The notes beneath the pieces are model-generated. The model made no database searches. It had not been told where the DNA came from and saw only the letters and a list, made by a program, of their open reading frames with translations. This document shows positions 34,231 to 43,118 of a stretch of DNA of 64,000 bases, in pieces. Numbering within the stretch: the stretch's first letter is position 1; every line of letters begins with the position of its first letter. The stretch comes from Coprousia sp963931435. Its GTDB lineage: Bacteria; Actinomycetota; Coriobacteriia; Coriobacteriales; Coriobacteriaceae. A program made the translations under genes and the position numbers. The DNA is taken from positions 310,001 through 374,000 of the forward strand of contig OZ007012.1 in the NCBI GenBank assembly GCA_963931435.1, given 5' to 3'.

Positions 34231-35745
34231 CTAGTCGACGGGAACCTCGACCTCGGTCTCCATCACGAAGGCGAGCTTGTCGGACGAGTAGACGGAGCTC
34301 ACGTCGTTGGGCACGTCGTACCAGGCCCACGAGCCGTCGACCTTGAGCAGGACGAGGCAGTCCTCGTTGCCGCCGTCGTCGTTGGGCTCGCCTGCGGCCC
34401 ATGCGGAGAAGTTCATGGGTTCGCCGTCGACCCATTCCCAGCCGTCGCCCACGCGCGAGGCGCCCAGCCAGACCACTGCCGTTCCGCTTGAGGGCAGCAC
34501 GCTCAGGACCTGCTGGTACTCATCGGCCGATTCCACCGTGGCGAGGTAGCCGCCATGGGCCTCGCAGTACGCCTGCGCGTCGCTCCACGTGCGGGCCTCG
34601 GTGACGAGCTGGTAGCGATGCTCGATCGTCGTCTCGGGGCCCTGCGAGACGACGAGGTCCACCTCCGTGTCCTCGTCCGCCTCGTCGCCTGCGTCGGGCG
34701 TCTGCTCGATCACGGCGCCCTCAGGCACGGTCGAGCTGTGGTCCTCGGTCACGTCGCCGATGCTGAGCCCCGCATCGCGAATGGCGCTCATGGCGTCGTG
34801 CTCGTCCATGCCCACCACGTTGGGCACCTCGATCTGCACCGCGTCCTGGTCATCCTTTGTGGACGCCTCGTCATCGGGCTGGGTGCTTTGCGGAGGCTCG
34901 GCGGGGGTGCTGGTGCGGGCGAACGGTCCCACGCCCAGGGCGAACAGGATGCCCACCGTCGCGGCGACGGCGAGCACCAGGACCAGGATGACGATGGCGG
35001 CGATGAGGCCGCCGCGCTTGCGCTTGGGTGCCTGCGGCGCGCCGGCCTGCTGGTCGGGCGCAAAGCCCGGTGCGGTCCAGGTTGCAGGGCCGCTGCCGGC
35101 CGCCCCCATCGTCGGCGGGGCGACGACGGTCGGTTGCTGGTCGAAGGCGTTGCCCGCCCCCGCCTGCGTGCCGGCGCTCACCTGCGTGTCGAGGAGCGTG
35201 GTCGGTTGCTCCGGCACAGCGGGCGCGCCATATGCCCCTGTCTCGGTCTGCTCGAAAGGTGTCGCGTCGGATCCGGTGCCCGCGGGTTCGGCGTTCTCTC
35301 CCGCAAGGACGCCTTGGGCGTCCGCTTCGGCGGCGTCGGGTGCTGATGAGGCGGGCGCGGGCATCGTGTCCGCGTGGTCAAACGCCATCCCTTCGGCCAG
35401 GCCCGTCGCGGCCTCCGGCTTGAGCGCCGACGCGGGTTCAGGCGCCACGTCCGAAGCCGTTTCCCGTTCGGGTGCTCGCTCGGCATCGGGCTCGATCGGC
35501 GCTCCCGACGCTGCTGCCCAGGCGGGCTCTTGGGCAGAAGCGGGCTCGGCTGCCGGCTCCGCCGCTTCCGTGGCCCCCTGCTCGGCGGACGGCTCGGTTG
35601 TCGGCGTCCCCGCGGATCCCTGCTCGGTGGAAGGTCCAGCCGCCGGCGCATCGTCGCGCGGTTTGACGGCCGCCACCGGTGCGCCGCAGAACGTGCAGAA
35701 CCTGCTGCCCTCGGCGATCTTCTTACCGCAATTGGTGCAGAACAT
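34231..35745 (-). CDS. Surface protein: zinc ribbon, membrane segment, PASTA and EPN-type C-type lectin domain
   Basis: The 504-residue protein begins with a zinc ribbon (MFCTNCGKK, RFCTFCGAPV). Residues about 30-240 are a disordered Ala/Glu/Pro-rich stretch, 244-270 a single transmembrane helix (KRKRGG before it indicates the N-terminus inside). Outside lie a PASTA domain (about 298-365: VPNVVGMDEHDAMSAI) and a C-type lectin domain (about 378-495). The lectin part has YCEAHGGYLATV, WLGA, WEWVDG and GEPNDDGGNEDCLVLL, keeping the Glu-Pro-Asn motif that in animal lectins binds Ca2+ and mannose-type sugars; WND is replaced by WYD. It follows the GH3 gene after 18 bases, so both probably act on cell-surface glycans or peptidoglycan. 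Confidence 0.85.
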   Translation of the reverse strand: MFCTNCGKKIAEGSRFCTFCGAPVAAVKPRDDAPAAGPSTEQGSAGTPTTEPSAEQGATEAAEPAAEPASAQEPAWAAASGAPIEPDAERAPERETASDVAPEPASALKPEAATGLAEGMAFDHADTMPAPASSAPDAAEADAQGVLAGENAEPAGTGSDATPFEQTETGAYGAPAVPEQPTTLLDTQVSAGTQAGAGNAFDQQPTVVAPPTMGAAGSGPATWTAPGFAPDQQAGAPQAPKRKRGGLIAAIVILVLVLAVAATVGILFALGVGPFARTSTPAEPPQSTQPDDEASTKDDQDAVQIEVPNVVGMDEHDAMSAIRDAGLSIGDVTEDHSSTVPEGAVIEQTPDAGDEADEDTEVDLVVSQGPETTIEHRYQLVTEARTWSDAQAYCEAHGGYLATVESADEYQQVLSVLPSSGTAVVWLGASRVGDGWEWVDGEPMNFSAWAAGEPNDDGGNEDCLVLLKVDGSWAWYDVPNDVSSVYSSDKLAFVMETEVEVPVD

Positions 35746-35763
35746 GATGCCCCATCCCTTTCC

Positions 35764-37185
35764 CTAATCGAGTTCGCCCAGCTTGACCGTGAGGATGCGC
35801 CGCACCGATTCGTCGATGCGCGCCTCGTCGATCTCGCTCGATGCGACCGCGTCCAGAACACCCTGGTAGGCGGCGTTGAAGTCGGCCGGCATGAGCACGA
35901 TGTCCACGCCGGCGCGCACCGCCTCCACGGCGAGCTGGGCGTCGCTGAGCGTGGACGTCGCGGCGCCCATGCCCATCGAGTCGGTGATGATGATGCCATC
36001 GTAGCCCAAGCGCTCGCGCAAGAGCCCGGTGACGATCTCCGATGAGATGCTCGCGGGATCCTCGTCGCCCGTGATGGCGGGCGCGGAGAGGTGCCCCACC
36101 ATGATGAAGGGAGCGCCCGCGTCGATCGCCGCCTGGAAGGGAACGAGCTCTTCCTGGGCCATCTCGTCGGCGGTCTTCTGCGAGTAGATCTTGGTGCCAT
36201 GCGAGTCGCCCGCCGCGCCTCCGATGCCGGGGAAGTGCTTCGCTGCGCACAGGATGCCCGCGTCGGTGAAGCCCCTCACCTGCGCCGCGACCATGGGCGC
36301 CACGACGTCGGCGGTGGCGCCGAAGGAGCGCAGGCCCATGGTGCCCTCGGGGTTGTTGGCGATGTCGGCATCGGGGGCGAAATCGACGTTGAAGCCGAGG
36401 TCGGTGAGGTAGCTGCCGATCTGATGGGCGATGTCGTAGGCCTTCTGCGTGTCGCCGGTGGCGCCGATATCGCACATGTCGCCCACGTTGGCGATGCCGA
36501 AGCCGGGGTTGCCGCCCACGCGCGATACCGTGCCGCCCTCCTCGTCGACGCACAGGAACAGCGGCAGGCCGTTGGCCTCGTAGCCGTACTGCAGGGTGTT
36601 GGCGAGCATGGTGCGCGCCTGGTCGGTGTCCTGGAGGTTGTCGGCGAAGTAGACGATGCCGCCCACGGGCGTGGCGGCGAGCGCCTGGCGCGTGGCCTCG
36701 CCGGCGGCCGTCACCTGGCCGACGCCGGTGATCGATTCGGGGCGGACGATGAACATCTGGGCGACCTTCTGCTCCAGCGTCATCTGGGAGAGCTTCGCGT
36801 CCACCTCCTGGGCGAGGAGCTCCTCCTCGGTGGGCTGGGGTTCCGTCTCGGCGTCGTCGGCGGGGGAGCCGGGCTGCCCGTCTGCCACGGGTGCCTCCGC
36901 GGGGTCCCAACCGCCGAGCAGGTCCGCGAGGCGCGGCGCCAGGAGGACGCCGGCCGCGGCCACGGCGCACAGGATGACGCAGGCGAGCGCCGTCAGGGCC
37001 ACGGCCGCCCGGCGCCTGATCCTGCGGCGCGGCGCCCCCGCGCCACCCGTCCCACCTTGGGGGCTTGCAGATTCTGGGACCGTTCCGGCCGGATCGGGGC
37101 GCCAAGCGCCCTTGGATCCGGGCATCCCGTCGTCATAGCGGTCCGTCTCGGTTCGCGGCGCCTCGCGCTTGAAATGCTTCGCCAT
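35764..37185 (-). CDS. Membrane-anchored GH3 beta-N-acetylhexosaminidase (NagZ-like)
   Basis: The ATG at 37185 follows GGGGAGGAAG and gives 473 residues. A cytoplasmic Arg-rich tail (1-55) precedes one membrane helix (about 56-80), then a glycoside hydrolase family 3 domain outside. AKHFPGIGG and GDSHG carry the Lys-His and Asp-His dyad of NagZ-type enzymes, and IITDSMGMGAA contains the Asp nucleophile. Such enzymes cleave terminal N-acetylglucosamine from muropeptides or chitobiose. Family members of Gram-positives are often lipoproteins; here a transmembrane anchor is used. It sits between threonine aldolase and the lectin gene on the same strand. Confidence 0.9.
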   Translation of the reverse strand: MAKHFKREAPRTETDRYDDGMPGSKGAWRPDPAGTVPESASPQGGTGGAGAPRRRIRRRAAVALTALACVILCAVAAAGVLLAPRLADLLGGWDPAEAPVADGQPGSPADDAETEPQPTEEELLAQEVDAKLSQMTLEQKVAQMFIVRPESITGVGQVTAAGEATRQALAATPVGGIVYFADNLQDTDQARTMLANTLQYGYEANGLPLFLCVDEEGGTVSRVGGNPGFGIANVGDMCDIGATGDTQKAYDIAHQIGSYLTDLGFNVDFAPDADIANNPEGTMGLRSFGATADVVAPMVAAQVRGFTDAGILCAAKHFPGIGGAAGDSHGTKIYSQKTADEMAQEELVPFQAAIDAGAPFIMVGHLSAPAITGDEDPASISSEIVTGLLRERLGYDGIIITDSMGMGAATSTLSDAQLAVEAVRAGVDIVLMPADFNAAYQGVLDAVASSEIDEARIDESVRRILTVKLGELD

Positions 37186-37248
37186 GAGCTTCCTCCCCGA
37201 TAGCGGTGTCTGCAACAGCAGTATAGGGGCTCTGCCTGCTGTTGGCGC

Positions 37249-38331
37249 CTACTTGAGCGAGGCGATGAGGCCGGGCAGCTCGCGGCGCAGGGCGTCCAGG
37301 TCGGTGGCCCAGCTCGTTACGAACCGCGCCACCACGCGCCCGGCGCCCGAGGGGTCGGGCTGCGTCTGCAGCTCGCAGCCCACCGCGTGCGCCAGCCGCT
37401 CGCCCACCTCGGGCGCGACCCAGAAGAACTGCTGGTTGCCGGCAGTCTCGTGGAACGTCTCGAACCCGGCCGCGCCCATGATGCGCGCGACCTCCGCGGC
37501 CGCCGCGTTGGCGTGGCGGGCGAGCTGCCAATAGAGCGCCTCGCCGGCGCCGTCGGCGTTCGCGGGATCGAAGGCCGCCTCGTACTGCACGCCCATGAGC
37601 CGCCCCTTGGCCATGAGGGCGCCGGCCCGTTTGGTGAGGTAGGGCAGGCGCTCGGCCGCGCGCTGGCCGCGCGGGGTGGCGGTGTTGATGACGAGGGCCT
37701 CGCCGAAGAGCATCCCGTTCTTGGTGCCGCCCAGCGTGAAGGCGCAGGCGCGCCGCGCGATGTGCCGGATGTCCAGGTCCGCGCCCGGCGCCGTGCAGGC
37801 GCTCGCCATGCGCGCCCCGTCCACGTAGACGGGGATGCCGCGCTCGTCGGCCCAGTCGCAGACGGCGTCGAACTCCGCGCGGGTGTAGACGTGCCCCAGC
37901 TCGCTCGTGTCGGAGAGGTACACCATGCCGGGGCGGGTGGTGTGGTGGCCGTTGGCCCGGCAGGTCTCCCAGATCGGCTCGAGGCCGGCGGGCGTGACGA
38001 GGCCGAAGGGATCGGCGGTGGCCAGCAGGCGGCGCCCCGTTGCCTCGATGGCGCCGGTCTCGTGGATGGTCGGGTGCGCGTCCGCCGCGCACAGCGGCCC
38101 CTCGAACTCGTCGGTCAGGCTCGTGATGGCCAGGATGTTGGCGGCGGTGCCGCCCGGCACGAAGCGCACGCAGGCGTCATCGAGCCCCACCTCGGCGCGG
38201 ATGAGGCGGGCGGCGCGTTCGCAGTGGGCGTCCTCGCCGTAGCCCACGGTCTGCTCGAGGTTGGTGCGCAGGAGCGCGTCCATGATCTGGGGCGCCGCGC
38301 CCTCGGAGTAGTCGTTGCGGTATTGCTGCAT
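37249..38331 (-). CDS. ltaE: Low-specificity threonine aldolase / beta-eliminating lyase
   Basis: The 360-residue PLP enzyme begins MQQYRNDYSEGAAPQIMDAL. Conserved stretches include FVPGGTAANILAI, HPTIHETGAIEATG, VYVDGARMASA and FTLGGTKNGMLFGEALV, in which the Lys of GGTKNG binds PLP. Threonine aldolases split threonine or allo-threonine to glycine and acetaldehyde in the cytoplasm. It is the first gene of a minus-strand run with the GH3 gene (63-base gap). The metabolic link to the two surface-protein genes is not obvious, so they may only share transcription. Confidence 0.88.
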   Translation of the reverse strand: MQQYRNDYSEGAAPQIMDALLRTNLEQTVGYGEDAHCERAARLIRAEVGLDDACVRFVPGGTAANILAITSLTDEFEGPLCAADAHPTIHETGAIEATGRRLLATADPFGLVTPAGLEPIWETCRANGHHTTRPGMVYLSDTSELGHVYTRAEFDAVCDWADERGIPVYVDGARMASACTAPGADLDIRHIARRACAFTLGGTKNGMLFGEALVINTATPRGQRAAERLPYLTKRAGALMAKGRLMGVQYEAAFDPANADGAGEALYWQLARHANAAAAEVARIMGAAGFETFHETAGNQQFFWVAPEVGERLAHAVGCELQTQPDPSGAGRVVARFVTSWATDLDALRRELPGLIASLK

Positions 38332-38492
38332 GGGAAGGGCCTTTCATATCGGGGGTTCGGGGCGGGGCGCGGCGTGCGCCCCGTCTGCCGGGGTTGCTTC
38401 GCTTGCCATGGTACCGCGTCGCGGGGACAGCGGACGTTTCATCTCTGTTTTGGCGGGCATCGCGCCGGCTCGCCGCCCCGTGCGCTCCCGGT

Positions 38493-38498
38493 TATAAT
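38493..38498 (+). promoter_or_regulatory. Candidate -10 element for hisS
   Basis: A perfect TATAAT sits 35 bases before the hisS ATG in otherwise GC-rich sequence. No good -35 match exists at 16-18 bases upstream. Confidence 0.5.
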
Positions 38499-38533
38499 GG
38501 GGGACCGATCAGACGGCGACAGGAGGGGTGCGC

Positions 38534-39847
38534 ATGCGGGCACAGAAGGCCGAGGGCACGAAGGATCTCATCGGGCGCGATATGCGCGCGTGGCAGCGGA
38601 TGCAGCGGGTGGCGGCCGAGGTGTTCGAGCCGTTCGGGTTCGAGGCCGTCGAGACCCCCGCGATCGAGCAGCTCGACGTGTTCGTGCACGGCATCGGCAC
38701 CTCCACCGACGTGGTGCGCAAGGAGATGTTCCGCGTGTTCTCGGGCGCCAACCTCGCCCGCGTGCTCGGCGAGGGTACCGATGCCTGCCTCAAGCCCAAG
38801 CAGCGCCTCGCCCTGCGCCCCGAGGGCACCGCGGGCGTGGTGCGCTCGGTGGTGGAGAACAACCTCGTGCCGCAGGGTGGCACCCCCTTCAAGGCGTGGT
38901 ACGCCGAGGCGATGTTCCGCGGCGAGCGCCCGCAGAAGGGCCGTCTGCGCCAGTTCCACCAGGTGGGCATTGAGTGGCTGGGCGCGCCCGATCCGGCGGC
39001 CGATGCCGAGTGCATCATCATGCTCATGGAGCTCTACCGGCGCCTGGGCTTCGACCTCTCCCAGCTGCGCCTGCTCATCAACTCCATGGGCGATCCGGCG
39101 TGCCGTCCGGCCTACCGCGAGCAGGTGCGCTCGTTCATCCTCGACCACGCCGACGAGATGTGCGACGAGTGCCGCGAGCGCGCCGAGGTGAACCCCCTGC
39201 GCGCCTTCGACTGCAAGAACGATCGCTGCCGAGAGGTCATGCGCGAGGCACCGCTCATGCGCGACCACCTGTGCGACGATTGCCGCGACCACTACGAGCA
39301 GGTCAAGCGCTACCTTGATGCCGCGGGCATCGCCTACGTGGAGGATCCGACGCTCGTGCGCGGGCTCGATTACTACACGCGCACCGTCTTCGAGGTGGAG
39401 GCGCCGGGCGCCGGCGTGGGCTCCATCGGCGGCGGCGGGCGCTACGACGGTCTGGTGGAGCTCGAGGGTGGAAAGCCCACCCCGGGCGTGGGGTTCGCCG
39501 TGGGGTTCGAGCGCGCGATGCTGGCGCTCGAGGCATTCGGGCGCCCGCTGGCCGACGAGCCGGCGCCCCGCGTCTACGTGGCCAATGCCGGAGCCGACCT
39601 GCGCGGCGAGGTGTTCGGCATCACGCGCGAGCTGCGCGCGGCGGGCATCGTGACCGAGGCCGACTACCAGGGCCGCTCGCTCAAGAGCCAGTTCAAGCAG
39701 GCCGACAAGCTCGGCGCGGCGATCGTGTGCGTGATCGGCGGCGACGAGATGGCCGCCGGAGCGGTGCGCGTGCGCGACATGCGCAGCCACGAGGAGGAGC
39801 TGGTGTCGCGCGATACCGTGGTCGAGGCCGTGCACGCCCGGCTCTAG
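38534..39847 (+). CDS. hisS: Histidyl-tRNA synthetase
   Basis: The ATG at 38534 lies 7 bases after AGGAGG; a GTG at 38528 is less well placed. The 437-residue class II synthetase charges tRNA-His. It has the motif 1 region (FEPFGFEAVETPAIE), motif 2 (LRPEGTAGVVRSVVEN), the His-specific LVRGLDYYTRTVFE and GGGGRYDGLVE, then the anticodon-binding domain with SLKSQFKQADKLGA. An insertion domain carries CDECRERAEVNPLRAFDCKN and CDDCRD, Cys pairs often seen in HisS insertions. The gene stands alone between the threonine aldolase (divergent) and ppc. Confidence 0.97.
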   Translation: MRAQKAEGTKDLIGRDMRAWQRMQRVAAEVFEPFGFEAVETPAIEQLDVFVHGIGTSTDVVRKEMFRVFSGANLARVLGEGTDACLKPKQRLALRPEGTAGVVRSVVENNLVPQGGTPFKAWYAEAMFRGERPQKGRLRQFHQVGIEWLGAPDPAADAECIIMLMELYRRLGFDLSQLRLLINSMGDPACRPAYREQVRSFILDHADEMCDECRERAEVNPLRAFDCKNDRCREVMREAPLMRDHLCDDCRDHYEQVKRYLDAAGIAYVEDPTLVRGLDYYTRTVFEVEAPGAGVGSIGGGGRYDGLVELEGGKPTPGVGFAVGFERAMLALEAFGRPLADEPAPRVYVANAGADLRGEVFGITRELRAAGIVTEADYQGRSLKSQFKQADKLGAAIVCVIGGDEMAAGAVRVRDMRSHEEELVSRDTVVEAVHARL

Positions 39848-39992
39848 CATCCCGGCGGCTCTTGCTCCGAGCCTTGCGGTCAGGCCCGGCGGCTTCCGCC
39901 GTCGACCGAACGCCTGCCCCCATCTGCAAAGTTTTTCTTGCGGAGAACGATGCGCTTTGGTAAAGCGCTCGTTTCGCGTCCGCGCGCGTGTC

Positions 39993-39998
39993 TATAAT
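39993..39998 (+). promoter_or_regulatory. Candidate -10 element for ppc
   Basis: TATAAT, 32 bases upstream of the ppc GTG start. The region 17 bases further upstream (GTTTCG) is a poor -35. Confidence 0.5.
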
Positions 39999-40030
39999 GG
40001 GTCCGTTGACCGCACATGTAGGGAGGCAGC

Positions 40031-42838
40031 GTGACCGCAACATCTGCTTTGACCGGTGCCCTTAAGCGTGCCTGGGCCACCGCCCACCGCCTCGGCGCCG
40101 CCGATACCGATTCCGCTATCGAGGCCTACACCGAGATCGACATCCCCCAGAGCTTGCGCGACAGCCTGGCGCTCTTCCTGCGTCTGGAGCGCCGTGTGCT
40201 CCAGGAGTACGATCCGTCGATCTGCGAGACGTTCGACCAGCTCCTGAACAGCGTCATCCACGCCAACGAGGGCAACCCCGGTGCCGACGCGGCCGATGAG
40301 CCCGTGGACGCCGAGGGCGTGCCCACCTCCGATGCACCGGGTGCCGCCGCCTTCCGCCATGCTGTCGAGCTCATCGACGCGCTGCCCAACGACCGGGCGC
40401 AGGTGGTGGTGCGCGCCTTCACCTCGTTCTTCCACCTGGCGAACCTCACCGAGGAGAACTACCGCGTCGAGAAGCTGCGCGAGCGCGAGCGCGCCGTCGA
40501 CATCGATTCCACCGTCGACCCCTCCAACGAGCTCACCGTGGCCTACCACCAGCTCCTGGGCGAGGTGGGCCCCGAGCGCGCCAACGCCCTGCTGCGCAAG
40601 CTCGAGTTCCATCCGGTGTTCACCGCGCACCCCACCGAGGCGCGCCGCAAGGCCGTCGAGGGCAAGATCCGCCGCATCGCCGAGCTGCTCGACGAGCACC
40701 CGCGCCTGGGCGGCTCGGCTCTCATGGAGAACGAGCGCCACATGCTGCAGGAGATCGACGCCCTCGTGCGCACGAGCCCCACGGCGGTCAAGAAGCCTAC
40801 GCCCGTCGAGGAGGCCGACACCATCATCGACATCTTCGACAACACCCTCTTTGACATCGTGCCGCTCGTCTACCGGCGCTTCGATGACTGGGTGATGGGC
40901 GATCTGGCTGGCAGCGTCGAGCCCGTGTGCCCGGCGTTCTTCCATCCCGGCAGCTGGATCGGATCGGATCGCGACGGCAACCCCAACGTGACCGCCAAGG
41001 TGAGCCGCGAGGTGGCCGCCAAGTTCTCCACGCACATGGTGCAGAAGCTCGCCGACAAGTGCCGGCGCGTGGGACGCAACCTCACGCTCGAGGCGCGCTA
41101 CACCAAGCCCTCCGAGGAGCTGCTCAGCCTGTGGAACCATCAGGTCGAGATGAGCGAGGTGCTCACCCGCCGCGCGGGCGAGATCTCGGCCTCCGAGCCG
41201 CATCGCGCCGTGATGCTCGTCATGGCCGCGCGGCTGGATGCCACCGTGCGCCGCAACGCCGACACCATGTACCGCACGGCCGAGGATTTCATCGCCGATC
41301 TGCGCGTGGTGCAGCGCTCGCTCGTGGCCGCCGGCGCCACCCGCGCCGCCTACGGCCCGGTGCAGACGCTCATCTGGCAGGCCGAGAGCTTCGGCTTCCA
41401 CATGGTCGAGATGGAGTTCCGCCAGCACTCGCTGGTGCACACCCGCGCGCTCGCCGACATCCGCGAGCACGGCCTGCATGGCGAGCGCGGCCCGCTCGAC
41501 CCCATGACCCGCGAGGTGCTCGACACGTTCCGCGCCATCGGATCGATCCAGCGCCGCTACGGCCAGAAGATGGCGCGCCGCTACATCATCAGCTTCACCA
41601 AGTCCGCCCAGAACGTGGCGGACGTCTACGAGCTCGCGAGCCTGGCGTTCGCGCATGCCGAGGACGTGCCGGCGCTCGACGTCATCCCGCTCTTCGAGCA
41701 GCTCGAGGACCTCGAGGGCTGCATCGGCGTGCTGGACGAGATGATCGCCCTGCCGCCCGTCCAGAAGCGCCTGGCCCAGACTGGCCGCAAGTTCGAGGTC
41801 ATGCTCGGCTACTCCGACTCGTCCAAGGACGCCGGCCCCACCACGGCGACGCTCGCGCTGCACTCCGCGCAGGAGCGCATCGCCCGCTGGGCCGAGGAGC
41901 ACGATCTCGACCTCGTGCTCATGCACGGCCGCGGCGGCGCGGTGGGCCGCGGCGGCGGTCCGGCCAACAAGGCCGTGCTCGCGCAGCCGGCCGGCTCGGT
42001 CAACTGCTTCTTCAAGGTGACCGAGCAGGGCGAGGTCATCTTCGCCCGCTATGGCAACCAGGCGCTCGCCATGCGCCATATCGAGAGCGTGGCGGCGGCG
42101 ACGCTGCTCAACTCGGCGCCCTCGGTGGAGCACATTAACACCGAGGCCACCGAGCGCTACGCCGAGATGGCCGGGCGCCTCTCCGACGTTTCGCACGAGG
42201 CGTTCCTGAGCCTGCTGCACACGCCCGATTTCGCGCCGTGGTTCTCGACCGTGACGCCGCTCACCGAGGTGGGCCTGCTGCCCATCGGCTCGCGCCCGGC
42301 CAAGCGCGGCCTCGGGGCGCAGTCGCTCGACGATCTGCGCACCATCCCCTGGGTGTTCTCGTGGAGCCAGGCGCGCATCAACCTGGCCGCGTGGTACGGC
42401 CTGGGCAGCGCGTGCGAGGCGCTGGGCGATCTGGACCTGCTGCAGCGCGCCTACCGTGAGTGGCCGCTGTTCACCACGTTCATCGACAACATCGAGATGT
42501 CGATCGCCAAGACCGATGCCCGCATCGCCAAGATGTATCTCGCACTCGGCGACCGGGAGGACCTGGCTCGCACCGTCTACAACGAGATGCAGCTCACGCG
42601 CTCGTGGGTGCTCAGGATCGTGGGCGACGAGTGGCCGCTCGAGCACCGCCGCGTGCTGGGGCGCGCCGTGCGCGTGCGCAACCCCTACGTGGACGCGCTG
42701 TCGCTCGCGCAGGTGCGGGCGCTCCGGCAGGTGCGCGAGAACCAGGACGAGCTCTCGGCCGAGGCCAAGGCAGCGTACCTGTCGCTCATCCTCTCCACGG
42801 TGACCGGCGTCTCCGCCGGCCTCCAGAACACGGGGTGA
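40031..42838 (+). CDS. ppc: Phosphoenolpyruvate carboxylase
   Basis: The GTG at 40031 is preceded by GGGAGGCAGC; 935 residues, within the usual 880-970. PEPC carboxylates PEP to oxaloacetate, an irreversible anaplerotic step. Catalytic signatures are intact: VFTAHPTEARRK (essential His), GSDRDGNPNVTA, GYSDSSKDAGP and HGRGGAVGRGGGP, and the C-terminus ends QNTG as in most bacterial PEPC. Residues around 85-110 carry a short acidic insert (DAADEPVDAEG). Together with the pyruvate carboxylase at 7846-11112 it gives the cell two routes to oxaloacetate. Confidence 0.97.
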   Translation: MTATSALTGALKRAWATAHRLGAADTDSAIEAYTEIDIPQSLRDSLALFLRLERRVLQEYDPSICETFDQLLNSVIHANEGNPGADAADEPVDAEGVPTSDAPGAAAFRHAVELIDALPNDRAQVVVRAFTSFFHLANLTEENYRVEKLRERERAVDIDSTVDPSNELTVAYHQLLGEVGPERANALLRKLEFHPVFTAHPTEARRKAVEGKIRRIAELLDEHPRLGGSALMENERHMLQEIDALVRTSPTAVKKPTPVEEADTIIDIFDNTLFDIVPLVYRRFDDWVMGDLAGSVEPVCPAFFHPGSWIGSDRDGNPNVTAKVSREVAAKFSTHMVQKLADKCRRVGRNLTLEARYTKPSEELLSLWNHQVEMSEVLTRRAGEISASEPHRAVMLVMAARLDATVRRNADTMYRTAEDFIADLRVVQRSLVAAGATRAAYGPVQTLIWQAESFGFHMVEMEFRQHSLVHTRALADIREHGLHGERGPLDPMTREVLDTFRAIGSIQRRYGQKMARRYIISFTKSAQNVADVYELASLAFAHAEDVPALDVIPLFEQLEDLEGCIGVLDEMIALPPVQKRLAQTGRKFEVMLGYSDSSKDAGPTTATLALHSAQERIARWAEEHDLDLVLMHGRGGAVGRGGGPANKAVLAQPAGSVNCFFKVTEQGEVIFARYGNQALAMRHIESVAAATLLNSAPSVEHINTEATERYAEMAGRLSDVSHEAFLSLLHTPDFAPWFSTVTPLTEVGLLPIGSRPAKRGLGAQSLDDLRTIPWVFSWSQARINLAAWYGLGSACEALGDLDLLQRAYREWPLFTTFIDNIEMSIAKTDARIAKMYLALGDREDLARTVYNEMQLTRSWVLRIVGDEWPLEHRRVLGRAVRVRNPYVDALSLAQVRALRQVRENQDELSAEAKAAYLSLILSTVTGVSAGLQNTG

Positions 42839-43118
42839 TGCAGGCTCGCAAGGTAGCCGAGCGGGTCAGGCTCCTTGCCCCAAGTGGGCTGCGGGCCGGG
42901 TTCGAGATATAGGGATCATGAAAGGCTGCGTTCGTCCTTCTGCTTCCCCGTCCGCCGCTGCGGATGGGACGTTGGCCGGGACGGGCGCGGCCTTTTGATG
43001 GGGTGCATCGGATGCGGCGTGCCTGCGGTGCTCAGGGCATTTGCGGAAACGCCGTTTCGGGCACCCTTTTGTCCGCACGAAACGATAAGATGCCCTTAAG
43101 CTGACCGAGGGAGGGGAA
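42839..43118 (+). other. Gap between ppc and the restriction-modification genes
   Basis: These 280 bases contain CTTCCCCGTCCGCC-type GC-rich sequence and, near 43060-43100, a more AT-rich piece (GAAACGATAAGATGCCC) that may carry the promoter for the methyltransferase, with GGGAGGGG just before its ATG. No transposase, integrase or direct repeat marks an insertion boundary. Confidence 0.4.

Noticed and set aside
39992..42646. Long minus-strand frame opposite ppc
   Set aside because: Same reason: it mirrors the codon pattern of ppc and shows no protein family signature.
42839..42912. tRNA-like sequence with a T-arm-like GGGTTCGAGAT
   Set aside because: A D-arm-like piece and T-loop-like piece are present, but no acceptor stem or proper anticodon stem forms around them, so it is not a tRNA gene; a tRNA remnant used as integration site has no integrase to support it.
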